A program made the position numbers and the translations under genes. Shown one piece after another: positions 1-7,132 of a stretch of 21,017 bases of DNA (positions within the stretch are counted from its first letter, which is position 1; every line of letters begins with the position of its first letter). The notes beneath the pieces were generated by a model. It saw nothing but the letters and a program-made list of their open reading frames with translations. It was not told the origin of the DNA and did no database searches. The stretch spans positions 1-21,017 of the forward strand of contig JABDIZ010000153.1 in the NCBI GenBank assembly GCA_013003465.1. The letters are read 5' to 3'. The stretch is from Rhodothermaceae bacterium (GTDB lineage Bacteria > Bacteroidota > Rhodothermia > Rhodothermales > Rubricoccaceae).

Positions 1-1566
1 CTCGGACCCGGCGAGCGTGATCGCCCCCTCCGTCGCCGGGACGTACACGTTGCGCGCGCCCTGCCGGACGAGCAACTCATACGGCACGCCGAAGAGTGTC
101 TGCTCATCGCCCTCGACCTCCCATGTCAGCCGCTGCGCCGCGGCATCCCACTGGGTGCGCAGCGTCGGGATGCGGGTACCGTAGACCCAGAAATCGAATA
201 CGCCATCGAGATCCCGGCCAGACTCGTCTTCGAGGAGAGTTTGGAGAGCGACCGTGGAGAGGGGCCGGTCGGCGTAATCGGCCAGCACGCGGCGAAGGCT
301 GCGGAAGAAGACCTCGTCGCCGAGCATGAGGCGGAGCAGGTGCAGCACCGCGCCGCCCTTCTGGTAGACGGTGGCCGAGAGGAGGTCCTCCGGCGCGTCG
401 TAGACCTCGGGGACGAGCGCGCGGCGGGCCTCGCGCGCTGGAAGCTGTGCCATCAGGACGCGGTGCTCCCGCGCGGCCTCCGCCCCGTCCAATCGCTCGT
501 AGACCACCGTGGTGAGGTACGTCGCGAAGCCTTCGGCCAGCCACAGCCCGCTCCAGTCGTTGGGCACTACATCGTTTCCGAACCATTGATGCACGGCCTC
601 GTGGACGTTCACCTCCTCGACCGGATTGCGCCCGCTCGCCTCTTCGTAGAGATCAGCACGCAGGAACGGCGCCGCGGCATTCTCCATCCCGGCATACTCC
701 AGCGGCACCTGCACCGTCGTGTATGAGAAATAGGGATACGGGCCGAGCAGCGCCACGAGCGTGTCGAGCACCGCCCCCGTCCGATCCAGCAGCGAGGCCT
801 TGGCAGGCTCCAGCAGCGCGTGGCGCAGCGGGATGCCTCCGGCCGACGTATCCGTCACGACGGTAAACGACTCGGCAATGGCAAAGGCGAAGGTGTAGAC
901 CGGCGCATCGTCGGCAAGGGTGTAGCGGTAGCGCCGCCAATTGCCCGTCATGGTCGGGGTGCCTTCGATGACGGGCTCGCCGCCGAGCACCACGTCGTAC
1001 TCTTCGGGCACGACGACCTGCAACGTCAGGCGAGCCGGATCCGACGGCGTGACGACGGCGGGCATCCAGCCTGCGACGCGCGCAGGCCAGCCATCGGTGA
1101 AGGCAACGACCTGCCCGTCTACCTCTGCACGATAGAGCCCGTCCTCTGCCGTGCCCTGGTAGATGATCTCTACCACCGACGAGTCCCCACCAGCCAGAGG
1201 AATGAGGAGGTGATCCAGGTGCCGCTTGATGACCACGTCGGTGTCGTTAACACGGACCTGGGAAGTATTCATCGCCCAGTCGAGCAGGAGCGGCAGCGCA
1301 GCCAGCGTGTCGGGGTGCTGAACCGTGAGAACAGCCCGGCCGCTCAGGTGGAGCGATAGTGGATCGAGCCGGAGGCGCACGTCGTAGGCCTGCACGTCCA
1401 CGCCGGGCGTCGGAGCCGGAATGGCCTCGTCGGGGCCACATGCGCTGAGAAAAGAGCAAAGAGGGAGTAGGAAAAGGATAGGCAGGAGGAGAGGCAGGGG
1501 CCGGACTGGGCCCCTCTCCTTTCTGTTCTCTCTTCCCTTTCTCTGCCTACGCTCTTCTCGTGGCAT
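1..1566 (-). CDS. M1 family metallopeptidase lipoprotein, 3' end cut by window edge
   Basis: A zinc aminopeptidase of the M1 (gluzincin) family, probably anchored to the envelope. About 522 residues are visible; the C-terminus lies beyond the left edge. The zinc motif HEAVH is at residues 322-326, with the third ligand Glu345 in WLAEGF, matching HExxH-x18-E. The exopeptidase motif AGMEN is at 292-296, and the catalytic-Tyr motif (YQKGG) follows further on. The N-terminus has an Arg/Lys-rich stretch of about 25 residues, a leucine-rich helix and a lipobox LSAC ending at Cys44. The ATG at 1566-1564 follows GGAG inside the fabI stop region, one of the few Shine-Dalgarno-like starts here. It begins 3 nt after fabI ends, so the two are probably co-transcribed. 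Family call is certain; substrate is unknown. Confidence 0.9.
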   Translation of the reverse strand, partial: MPREERRQRKGRENRKERGPVRPLPLLLPILFLLPLCSFLSACGPDEAIPAPTPGVDVQAYDVRLRLDPLSLHLSGRAVLTVQHPDTLAALPLLLDWAMNTSQVRVNDTDVVIKRHLDHLLIPLAGGDSSVVEIIYQGTAEDGLYRAEVDGQVVAFTDGWPARVAGWMPAVVTPSDPARLTLQVVVPEEYDVVLGGEPVIEGTPTMTGNWRRYRYTLADDAPVYTFAFAIAESFTVVTDTSAGGIPLRHALLEPAKASLLDRTGAVLDTLVALLGPYPYFSYTTVQVPLEYAGMENAAAPFLRADLYEEASGRNPVEEVNVHEAVHQWFGNDVVPNDWSGLWLAEGFATYLTTVVYERLDGAEAAREHRVLMAQLPAREARRALVPEVYDAPEDLLSATVYQKGGAVLHLLRLMLGDEVFFRSLRRVLADYADRPLSTVALQTLLEDESGRDLDGVFDFWVYGTRIPTLRTQWDAAAQRLTWEVEGDEQTLFGVPYELLVRQGARNVYVPATEGAITLAGSE

Positions 1567-1569
1567 CCT

Positions 1570-2418
1570 CTACTCCGAGGCCAACGCTCCGGCCAGCAAC
1601 TCTACGGTCGCATCCGAGATGCCCATGGCTGAGAAGCCGCCATCGTGGTAAAGCGTCTGCATTGTCACCATGCGCGAAAGGTCGCTGAGGAGCGTCACGC
1701 AGTAGTCGGCGCAGGACTGCGCGTCGGCGTTGCCGAGCGGCGCGATCTGCTCGGCGAAGTCGAACATCGCATCGAAGCCCTTGATGCCGCTCCCGGCCGT
1801 CGTACGGGTGGGGCTCTGGCTCACGGCGTTGATGCGGATGCCACGCTGCCCGAGCCGGTAGCCGAACGAGCGGACGATGCTCTCCAGCAGTGCCTTCGCA
1901 TCGCCCATCTCGGAGTACTCGGAGAAGGTGCGCTGCGCCCCGATGTAGCTGAGTGCGAGCACCGAACCGGCATCGGCCAGGGCGCCGGCGTCGAGCGCGG
2001 CGCGCACGACGCGGTGGAGGGAGACGGCCGAAATGTCGAGCGTCTTGAGGTACCAGTCGTAGTTGAGGTCCTCGTACGGGCGCTTCTTGCGCACGTTGAT
2101 GCCCATCCCGATGGAGTGGACGACGAAATCGAGCGGGCCGTCGGTGTGCTCGGTTGCGGCCGCGAAGACCGCGCCGAGGTCGTCGGCGCTCGTGGCATCG
2201 GCGTAGACGATGGGGCTGCTCGTTCGCTCGGCGAGGCCCTCCAGGCTCCCGAAGCGTTTGGTGACAGGAGCGTTTGACAGGACGAAGCGCCCGCCCTCGC
2301 GGTGGACGGCTTCGGCGATGTGCCAGGCGAGCGAGCTCTCATCCAGGGCGCCGAAGATGACGCCCGTTTTGCCACGGAGTAGGCCGAACCCCTCGGCCGG
2401 GATCGTTGAGTCAGACAT
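1570..2418 (-). CDS. fabI: Enoyl-[acyl-carrier-protein] reductase (NADH), FabI
   Basis: Catalyses the last reduction of each fatty-acid elongation cycle (type II FAS) in the cytoplasm. The protein is 282 aa, slightly longer than the usual ~260. It is an atypical short-chain dehydrogenase: the FabI active site Tyr-x6-Lys is seen as YSEMGDAK (Tyr168, Lys175), with the second conserved Tyr158 in LSYIG. The segment VSQSPTRTTAGSGI matches the substrate-binding loop region. The start at 2418 (MSDSTIPAEG) is chosen because FabI homology begins soon after; the frame is open further upstream but that part overlaps the response regulator. Upstream lie two perfect inverted repeats (2440-2506). Downstream, the M1 peptidase starts after 3 nt. 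The Y-x6-K type site makes this FabI rather than FabL or FabV. Confidence 0.95.
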   Translation of the reverse strand: MSDSTIPAEGFGLLRGKTGVIFGALDESSLAWHIAEAVHREGGRFVLSNAPVTKRFGSLEGLAERTSSPIVYADATSADDLGAVFAAATEHTDGPLDFVVHSIGMGINVRKKRPYEDLNYDWYLKTLDISAVSLHRVVRAALDAGALADAGSVLALSYIGAQRTFSEYSEMGDAKALLESIVRSFGYRLGQRGIRINAVSQSPTRTTAGSGIKGFDAMFDFAEQIAPLGNADAQSCADYCVTLLSDLSRMVTMQTLYHDGGFSAMGISDATVELLAGALASE

Positions 2419-2439
2419 CGAGTGAGGCGGAAATGGAAA

Positions 2440-2471
2440 GGGCGGGATGGCGCAAACTAGCCATCCCGCCC
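2440..2471 (-). terminator. Hairpin between response regulator and fabI
   Basis: Perfect 12-bp inverted repeat, arms 2440-2451 and 2460-2471 (GGGCGGGATGGC / GCCATCCCGCCC), with an 8-nt loop. Read on the minus strand it follows the response-regulator stop and is followed by the T-rich stretch TTTCCATTTCC, so it can act as an intrinsic terminator or attenuator. It ends only 21 nt before the fabI ATG, so fabI must be expressed by read-through or from a promoter inside this hairpin region. Confidence 0.6.
2452..2459 (-). promoter_or_regulatory. Possible -7-like box for fabI
   Basis: TAGTTTGC on the minus strand, 33 nt before the fabI ATG, resembling the Bacteroidota -7 element (TAnnTTTG) and similar boxes upstream of other genes here. 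It is exactly the loop of the 2440-2471 hairpin. No TTG -33 box is visible at the expected distance, so this is a weak call. Confidence 0.25.
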
Positions 2472-2481
2472 CCGTTGGGCT

Positions 2482-2506
2482 GAGTAATCGAACCGTTCGA
2501 TTACTC
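2482..2506. promoter_or_regulatory. Perfect 12-bp inverted repeat overlapping response-regulator stop codon
   Basis: Arms GAGTAATCGAAC (2482-2493) and GTTCGATTACTC (2495-2506) around a single central base. The response-regulator TAA lies inside the right arm. With a 1-nt centre it looks more like a dimeric-repressor operator than a stable RNA hairpin. The position 64 nt ahead of fabI would suit control of fatty-acid synthesis, but the binding factor is unknown. Confidence 0.4.
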
Positions 2507-3031
2507 CCGCTCCCGGTTTTTCTGGCTGATCCATACGCCGTTGGCGCTCTCGGTGGCCCCGTCGCCGGAGGGGGCAATACCCAGGATCTCGTCGATCTTC
2601 TTGAGCAGTCCGGGCTTGAAGACGGGCTTGGAGATGTAGTCGTCGAAGCCCGCTTCGAGGCACCGGCCCCGGTCATCGGGATAGGCGTAGGCCGTGAGGG
2701 CCATCACGCGCGTGTGGGCAATGGACGGGTCCTCGCGTATGATCTGCACGGCGTCTATGCCGCTCATGCCGTCGCAGTAGTTGAGGTCGAGGATGGCGAG
2801 GGCGACTGGCCGCTCGCGCAAGAGTTGAAGGGCCTCCTCGGCAGTGGAGGCCTGTAGCACCTCGAAGCGATCGCGCAGGTAGAAGTAGAGCAGGCGCCGG
2901 TTCTCCGGGTAATCGTCAGCGACGAGGATGACCGGGCGTTGGGCGGGGGCGTCCGACGCGGCAGCGTGGGGCGTGGTGGCGGGATCGCGCATCGAAAAGA
3001 GCCGTGGTGGAGCGAGGGCGGACCGAGGCAT
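2501..3031 (-). CDS. Single-domain response regulator (CheY-like receiver)
   Basis: A stand-alone receiver of 176 aa with no DNA-binding or enzymatic output domain. Receiver residues, counted from the start at 3031, are the acidic pair Asp39-Asp40 (LVADDYPENRRLL), phospho-acceptor Asp82 (AILDLNY), Thr113 (ALTAYAY) and Lys135 (ISKPV). These are all the residues needed for phosphorylation and metal binding. The first ~30 residues are Ala/Pro-rich and probably disordered. An alternative ATG at 2992-2990 would remove 13 residues and leave the domain intact; neither start has a Shine-Dalgarno. The last ~25 residues after the domain are polar. No histidine kinase lies in the window, so its partner is unknown. 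It is followed by the inverted repeats ahead of fabI. Confidence 0.88.
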   Translation of the reverse strand: MPRSALAPPRLFSMRDPATTPHAAASDAPAQRPVILVADDYPENRRLLYFYLRDRFEVLQASTAEEALQLLRERPVALAILDLNYCDGMSGIDAVQIIREDPSIAHTRVMALTAYAYPDDRGRCLEAGFDDYISKPVFKPGLLKKIDEILGIAPSGDGATESANGVWISQKNRERE

Positions 3032-3155
3032 GCAGGGACATCCGGCAGGGCACCCTCTGTCGTTCGGGTATCGGCCACTCAGGGCGCCGAATTAAACCCT
3101 TCGTAGGCTGGGAGGGGCTTTAGCGGCGCGTTTCGTAATGGGGGGCATCCCTGGG

Positions 3156-3986
3156 CTAGATCGTTACGGCGCCATAGGCCTCGCGCAGCGGCCCCACTGC
3201 CTCAGCGAGCGCCTCGTGCAGCCGCCCGTTGCTCGCCACGAGCCCACCGGAGAACACCGGATCGGCCCCGGCCGAGAGCCCCGCGACCCGACCGCCCCCC
3301 TCGCGCACGAGCAGGACGCCTGCGGCCACATCCCACGGCGAGAGCCCGGCCTCGAAGAAGCCGTCGAAACGCCCGCAGGCCACCCAGGCCAAGTCCATCG
3401 CTGCCGAGCCGTGGCGCCGGATCCCGCGCGTGCCGCGCATCACCCGCTCGAACGCCGCGAGGTAGCCCTCCACGTAGCGGTAGTCGCGGAACGGAACGCC
3501 CGTGGCGATGAGGCTCGCATCAAGCGTATCAGCCGTGGAGACCCCCGCCGGGCCGCCGTTGAGGGTCAGACCCTCGCCTCGCGCAGCCAAGAAGAGTTCG
3601 TCGTGCGGCACGTCGTAGACCGCACCAAGCACGAGATCGCTCCCGTCCTGTAGGCCGATGGAGACGGCATACGGCGGCACCCCGTGGGTGAAGTTGGTCG
3701 TCCCATCGATGGGGTCGATGATCCAGCGGCGGCCCTTGACGGACGCTGGCGCGGCCTCGTCGGCGCCCTCTTCGGCGAGGATGGCGTCGTTCGGAAAGGC
3801 CTCCTGGAGGCGGGCGATGATGAGCCGCTGGGCTTCCTCATCCATGACCGTCACCAGATCGTGCGTGCCCTTGGCGCGGACGGCCTCGGCGCCGAGGTGA
3901 CCGGCGTGCTGGCGGATGAGCGCCCCGGCCTCGCGGGCGGCGGCTTCGGCAACAGTGCGTTCGCGGGCAAAGGGGGAGGACGACAT
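3156..3986 (-). CDS. Inositol monophosphatase family protein (SuhB/IMPase-like)
   Basis: A Mg2+-dependent sugar/inositol phosphate phosphatase of 276 aa, normal length for the family. Motif A is seen as LAEEGAD (Glu72-Glu73), motif B as DPIDGTTNF (Asp91, Asp94) and motif C as WDVAAG (Trp218, Asp219), so the metal site is complete. The start at 3986 (MSSSPFARER) is chosen because family homology begins soon after; the upstream open frame is a low-complexity extension overlapping the divergent lipoprotein. A TATCTTGC box ends 5 nt before this ATG, suggesting a leaderless transcript. It could act on inositol-1-phosphate, a 3'-phosphoadenosine nucleotide or another phosphate ester; the sequence does not decide. 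Divergent from the lipoprotein gene with 56 nt between them. Confidence 0.92.
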   Translation of the reverse strand: MSSSPFARERTVAEAAAREAGALIRQHAGHLGAEAVRAKGTHDLVTVMDEEAQRLIIARLQEAFPNDAILAEEGADEAAPASVKGRRWIIDPIDGTTNFTHGVPPYAVSIGLQDGSDLVLGAVYDVPHDELFLAARGEGLTLNGGPAGVSTADTLDASLIATGVPFRDYRYVEGYLAAFERVMRGTRGIRRHGSAAMDLAWVACGRFDGFFEAGLSPWDVAAGVLLVREGGGRVAGLSAGADPVFSGGLVASNGRLHEALAEAVGPLREAYGAVTI

Positions 3987-3991
3987 GGCGC

Positions 3992-3999
3992 GCAAGATA
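3992..3999 (-). promoter_or_regulatory. -7-like promoter box at IMPase gene, probably leaderless
   Basis: TATCTTGC on the minus strand, only 5 nt (GCGCC) before the IMPase ATG at 3986. If it works as a Bacteroidota-type -7 element, transcription would start at or next to the A of the ATG. No clear -33 TTG is visible. Confidence 0.35.
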
Positions 4000-4010
4000 G
4001 CCGACAGCCG

Positions 4011-4017
4011 TAGCTTC
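4011..4017 (+). promoter_or_regulatory. Possible -7-like box for lipoprotein gene 4043
   Basis: TAGCTTC preceded by CCG, 25 nt before the ATG at 4043. It shares GTAGCTT with the boxes upstream of the amylase and phenylalanine hydroxylase genes. Weak on its own. Confidence 0.25.
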
Positions 4018-4042
4018 AGCGCCCCGATCTGCCCCTCTGCCG

Positions 4043-4798
4043 ATGCGCGTCTTTCCCCCACTCCTGCTTCTCCTGCTGGTCCTCGCAGCCTGCGGCGATT
4101 CAACCGAGCCCGCCTTCCAAACGAACGATCCGGCTGCTGACTCCGCCTTCGCCCTCCTCGCGTCGCTCAACCACAATACCATCGCGGAGGCCTATGCGCG
4201 CCTCAACCGCACACCGCACACGGCCGAGATCGAACTCGCCACGCTCGACTCCGCAGGCCAGGTCCTAACCCGCAGCATCCGACGCGTCGAGCGGCGCCCT
4301 ACAGCAGACGGCGTGCAGGAAACCGTCGTTCGCGCGGACACAGCCGCGATTGCGCCCGGCGAAGAGTCCTGGGCCGAGCAGTTGACCGTTCGCAACCCGC
4401 TGCCTCGCGTGCTCCCCGACGACCCGGCCTTCCTCGACCCGCGCGCCCGCGACCAGTACCGCTACACCATGCGGAACGACTCGACGCGAGACGGGCGCCG
4501 TCGCATCGTCGAAGCGCGCCTGCGCGACGAGGTGGACACGGAGCAAGCGATTGCCTCTGCGCGCTATCACCTCGCCGGTGAAGACAAAACCATCCTGAGC
4601 GTGGACATGCGCCGCGCCTCGACCTCCGTCCTGTTCGACGAAACGAGCGGCGTCCAGGTCCGCCTCGGCGCCACGGCAGAGGGCGTCCTCGTCCCGCGCA
4701 TCGCCATCATGGAATCGACGGTGGACGTACCAGGAAGTCCACCCACTCGTCTTCGGCTGACGCAGCGCTTCCGCGACGTTGGCACTGTGCAGGATTAA
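4043..4798 (+). CDS. Putative lipoprotein of unknown function
   Basis: Product of 251 aa that I do not recognise. The first ~17 residues are a classic lipoprotein signal: Met-Arg, a run of leucines and a lipobox LAAC, so the mature protein is probably lipid-anchored at the envelope. The rest is soluble, rich in Asp, Arg, Thr and Ala, without further membrane segments or catalytic motifs I can name. Alternating hydrophobic/polar segments such as RFRDVGTV and VQVRLGATAEGV suggest a beta-rich fold, possibly LolA-like, but this is only an impression. Divergent from the IMPase gene. Its TAA overlaps the amylase stop codon by sharing the palindrome TTAA. Confidence 0.85.
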   Translation: MRVFPPLLLLLLVLAACGDSTEPAFQTNDPAADSAFALLASLNHNTIAEAYARLNRTPHTAEIELATLDSAGQVLTRSIRRVERRPTADGVQETVVRADTAAIAPGEESWAEQLTVRNPLPRVLPDDPAFLDPRARDQYRYTMRNDSTRDGRRRIVEARLRDEVDTEQAIASARYHLAGEDKTILSVDMRRASTSVLFDETSGVQVRLGATAEGVLVPRIAIMESTVDVPGSPPTRLRLTQRFRDVGTVQD

Positions 4799-6159
4799 TC
4801 CGCTCGCGCGGCCAGCCCCCGGAAGAGACGAATGCCATAGGGCGCTAGCGCGAATGCCGTGGACGCTTCGGCATCGGTGAACACGTCCTGCATCGCAGTA
4901 CCGAGCGCGGCCTCGGGGAGCACCACCTCCTGCTCGGACGCCCGCGGGTTGACCACAACGAGCACCCGCTCGCTCTCGTGTTCACGTATGTAGGCAATCA
5001 CATCATCTCCTGCGCTGAGCGGTCTGAACGACCCCATGCGGAGCGCCTCGCTGTTGCGACTCAGCCCGAGGAGTGCTGTGTAGAACTCGCGCAGCTCGGG
5101 GTTGAGCGCCCAATCAATCTTTTCGTCCTCGAAGAGGTTCATCCGCTGCGGCGCGGCGACCTCCTGCCCGTTGTAGAGGAGGGGCACCCCCGGCAGCGTC
5201 GCCGCTACGGCCATCGCGGCCTTGGTGCCCTCCACGCCGTCATACATCGTCACGGCGGCCTCGTCCCACGAGGTCTCGTCGTGGTTGGTGATGAAGCGCA
5301 GGCGCAACGCGTCGGGCGGGTAGAGGGCCTGTTCGGCCTCTAGCTTGGCATAGAGCGAATCCGGGGGAGCGCCGTCCCACACGTCTTTCAGGGCGTGGAA
5401 CGTATTCCAGCCGTACGTTAGGTCGAAGCCGGCCTCGTGGAGCCAGGGGTCGTCTCCTTCGGCGAGCAGCATGAGCGGCTTGAGGGTACGCAGTTGAGAG
5501 AGGGTCTCCTGCCAGAAGGCTTCCGGAACCATACCCGCCACGTCGCACCGGAAGCCGTCCACCTCGAACGTCTCGACCCAGTACTGCATCGCGGCAGCCA
5601 TCGCCTCGTGGACCGCCGGGTTGTCGTAGTTGAGGTCGGCCACATCGGTCCAGTCCGTGCCCTCGGGGTGGACGATGGTGCCCGCCTCGTCCTGCGTGTA
5701 CCAGTCTGGATGCGCTTGCGTCCAGGCGTGGTCTCGGGCCGTGTGGTTGGCGATCCAATCGAGGATCAGCGTCATGCCCCGTTCGTGGGTAGCGTCTACG
5801 AGCGCGCGGAAATCCTCCAGCGTGCCGAAGGCTGGGTCCACGGCGCGGTAGTCACGCACGCTGTAGGGGGAGCCGAGCCGCCCCTTGCGCTCGGCCTCAC
5901 CCACCGGATGGATCGGCATGAGCCAGATCGTCGTCACGCTCATCGCCTTGAGGGCATCGAGGCGCGGGATGATGGCCTGGAACGTCCCCTCTTCGGTGAA
6001 GCTGCGGACGGAGACCTCGTAGAGCACGGCGTTCTCGACCCAGTTCGGCCGCTCGACCTCGGGGGCCTCCGGTTCAGGGTCTGCGCTGGGAGATTCAGTA
6101 GTGGGTTCGGTCGCGCATCCGGCGAAGAGGAGCATGCAGAGCAGCGTGGCGAGACGCAT
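4795..6159 (-). CDS. GH13 alpha-amylase family lipoprotein
   Basis: A glycoside hydrolase of family 13 acting on alpha-glucan or maltooligosaccharide, probably exposed at the cell surface or periplasm. The 454-aa protein has lipobox LFAGC (Cys15), a Pro/Glu-rich linker to about residue 37 and a (beta/alpha)8 barrel. Conserved regions are all visible: region I DWIANH (134-139), region II GFRCDVAG with nucleophile Asp206, region III LLAEGD with acid/base Glu234, and region IV ITNHDE with Asp294. A short C-terminal beta domain follows (VLVVVNPRASEQEVVL). Start 6159 (MRLATLLCML) is preferred over an in-frame ATG at 6207 because the lipoprotein signal begins there. No other starch-use genes (SusC/D) lie nearby. 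Exact specificity cannot be read. Confidence 0.93.
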   Translation of the reverse strand: MRLATLLCMLLFAGCATEPTTESPSADPEPEAPEVERPNWVENAVLYEVSVRSFTEEGTFQAIIPRLDALKAMSVTTIWLMPIHPVGEAERKGRLGSPYSVRDYRAVDPAFGTLEDFRALVDATHERGMTLILDWIANHTARDHAWTQAHPDWYTQDEAGTIVHPEGTDWTDVADLNYDNPAVHEAMAAAMQYWVETFEVDGFRCDVAGMVPEAFWQETLSQLRTLKPLMLLAEGDDPWLHEAGFDLTYGWNTFHALKDVWDGAPPDSLYAKLEAEQALYPPDALRLRFITNHDETSWDEAAVTMYDGVEGTKAAMAVAATLPGVPLLYNGQEVAAPQRMNLFEDEKIDWALNPELREFYTALLGLSRNSEALRMGSFRPLSAGDDVIAYIREHESERVLVVVNPRASEQEVVLPEAALGTAMQDVFTDAEASTAFALAPYGIRLFRGLAARAD

Positions 6160-6192
6160 GGGGCAAACAGGCCTACAGGGAAGGAAACAAGC

Positions 6193-6204
6193 CAAGCTAC
6201 GATG
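6193..6204 (-). promoter_or_regulatory. Possible promoter box of amylase gene
   Basis: CATCGTAGCTTG on the minus strand, 33 nt before the amylase ATG. The same 12-mer occurs at 18599-18610 upstream of phenylalanine hydroxylase. It contains a TAnnTTG -7-like core. No TTG -33 box is evident. Confidence 0.35.
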
Positions 6205-6217
6205 CACAGCACACCGC

Positions 6218-6225
6218 TACCTTTC
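6218..6225 (+). promoter_or_regulatory. -7-like box at birA, probably leaderless
   Basis: TACCTTTC followed by GCCTC and then the birA ATG at 6231. The 5-nt spacing is the same as at the IMPase gene, consistent with a transcript starting at the start codon. Confidence 0.3.
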
Positions 6226-6230
6226 GCCTC

Positions 6231-7055
6231 ATGCCCTCCGCCCTCCCCGACCTCGCTCCCCTCCTTCGCACAATCCGCTTTGGGCGCGCGGTGCGCTGGC
6301 ACGCCGTCACCGACTCGACGAATGCGGAGGCGCTGCGCTGGGCGGCTGCGGGCGCGCCGGAAGGCGCCCTCGTCGGCGCGGATCATCAGCGTGCAGGGCG
6401 AGGGCGGCACGGGCGCCAGTGGACGGATGCGCCGGGCCAGGGCCTGCTCGTCTCGCTCGTCCTGCGTCCCACGCTAGTACCCGATCAACTCGGCCTCATC
6501 CCACTGGCGGCAGGCGTCGCCGTAGCGGAGGTGCTTGAGCAGACACTCTCCCTGGCACCGCGGCTCAAGTGGCCCAACGATGTGCTGCTCGGCGAGCGCA
6601 AGGTCGGCGGCTTGCTTCTCGAAGGGCACCTCACCCCCCCGCCTGGCCAGGACAAGACGCACGCCACCGGGGCGACATTCGTGCTCGGCCTCGGCCTCAA
6701 CGTCAACCAGACTGATTTCCCGGCTGAGATCGCTGATCAGGCGACCTCGCTGGCCCTCGAAGTAGGGCGCCCGCTGCCGCGTCTCCCCTTGCTGGCTGAC
6801 CTGCTCGCCGCGCTGGAAACCTACTACGACCGGCTCCTAGACGGCGGTGGCGAAGCGGTCTGCGCCGCATTCGAAGCGCGCATGCTGGGCCGAGGCTGCG
6901 AGGCTGCCATCGCCTTCGCGCCGGACGCGCCTGCGGCGCTACACGGTCAGCTCCTCGGCGTTCACGCCTCGGGCGCACTCCGCCTCGGCATGCCCGATGG
7001 GGAACGGCTCCTGCACGCGGGCGAAGTCACGCTGGATGTAGGGCGTGAGAAGTAA
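6231..7055 (+). CDS. birA: Biotin--[acetyl-CoA-carboxylase] ligase (class I BirA)
   Basis: Activates biotin with ATP and attaches it to the lysine of biotin carboxyl carrier protein, needed for acetyl-CoA carboxylase and so fatty-acid synthesis. The protein is 274 aa. The biotinyl-5'-AMP binding loop is GRGRHGRQW (56-64), followed by KWPNDVLL (113-120) and KVGGLLLE with conserved Lys124. A small C-terminal SH3-like domain follows (GVHASGALRLGMPDG). It lacks the N-terminal winged-helix domain, so it is the monofunctional class I type and should not act as the biotin repressor. It is followed by coaX after 77 nt, a common pairing of cofactor genes. Divergent from the amylase gene with a 71-nt gap. 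Confidence 0.95.
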   Translation: MPSALPDLAPLLRTIRFGRAVRWHAVTDSTNAEALRWAAAGAPEGALVGADHQRAGRGRHGRQWTDAPGQGLLVSLVLRPTLVPDQLGLIPLAAGVAVAEVLEQTLSLAPRLKWPNDVLLGERKVGGLLLEGHLTPPPGQDKTHATGATFVLGLGLNVNQTDFPAEIADQATSLALEVGRPLPRLPLLADLLAALETYYDRLLDGGGEAVCAAFEARMLGRGCEAAIAFAPDAPAALHGQLLGVHASGALRLGMPDGERLLHAGEVTLDVGREK

Positions 7056-7132
7056 GAAGTGGGAACGAAAGGGACTTCTGCTCTCCAGCGCCCGCCCTGC
7101 CCTCTCTACCTTCTCTCTTTTCTCTTCCCCTC

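Noticed and set aside
2501..2676. Upstream extension of fabI to an ATG at 2676
   Set aside because: The extension overlaps the response-regulator coding region and both inverted repeats, is Ser/Pro-rich and is absent from the FabI family.
5437..6477. 346-codon plus-strand frame opposite the amylase gene
   Set aside because: Antisense to complete GH13 motifs and runs into birA in another frame; no domain visible.
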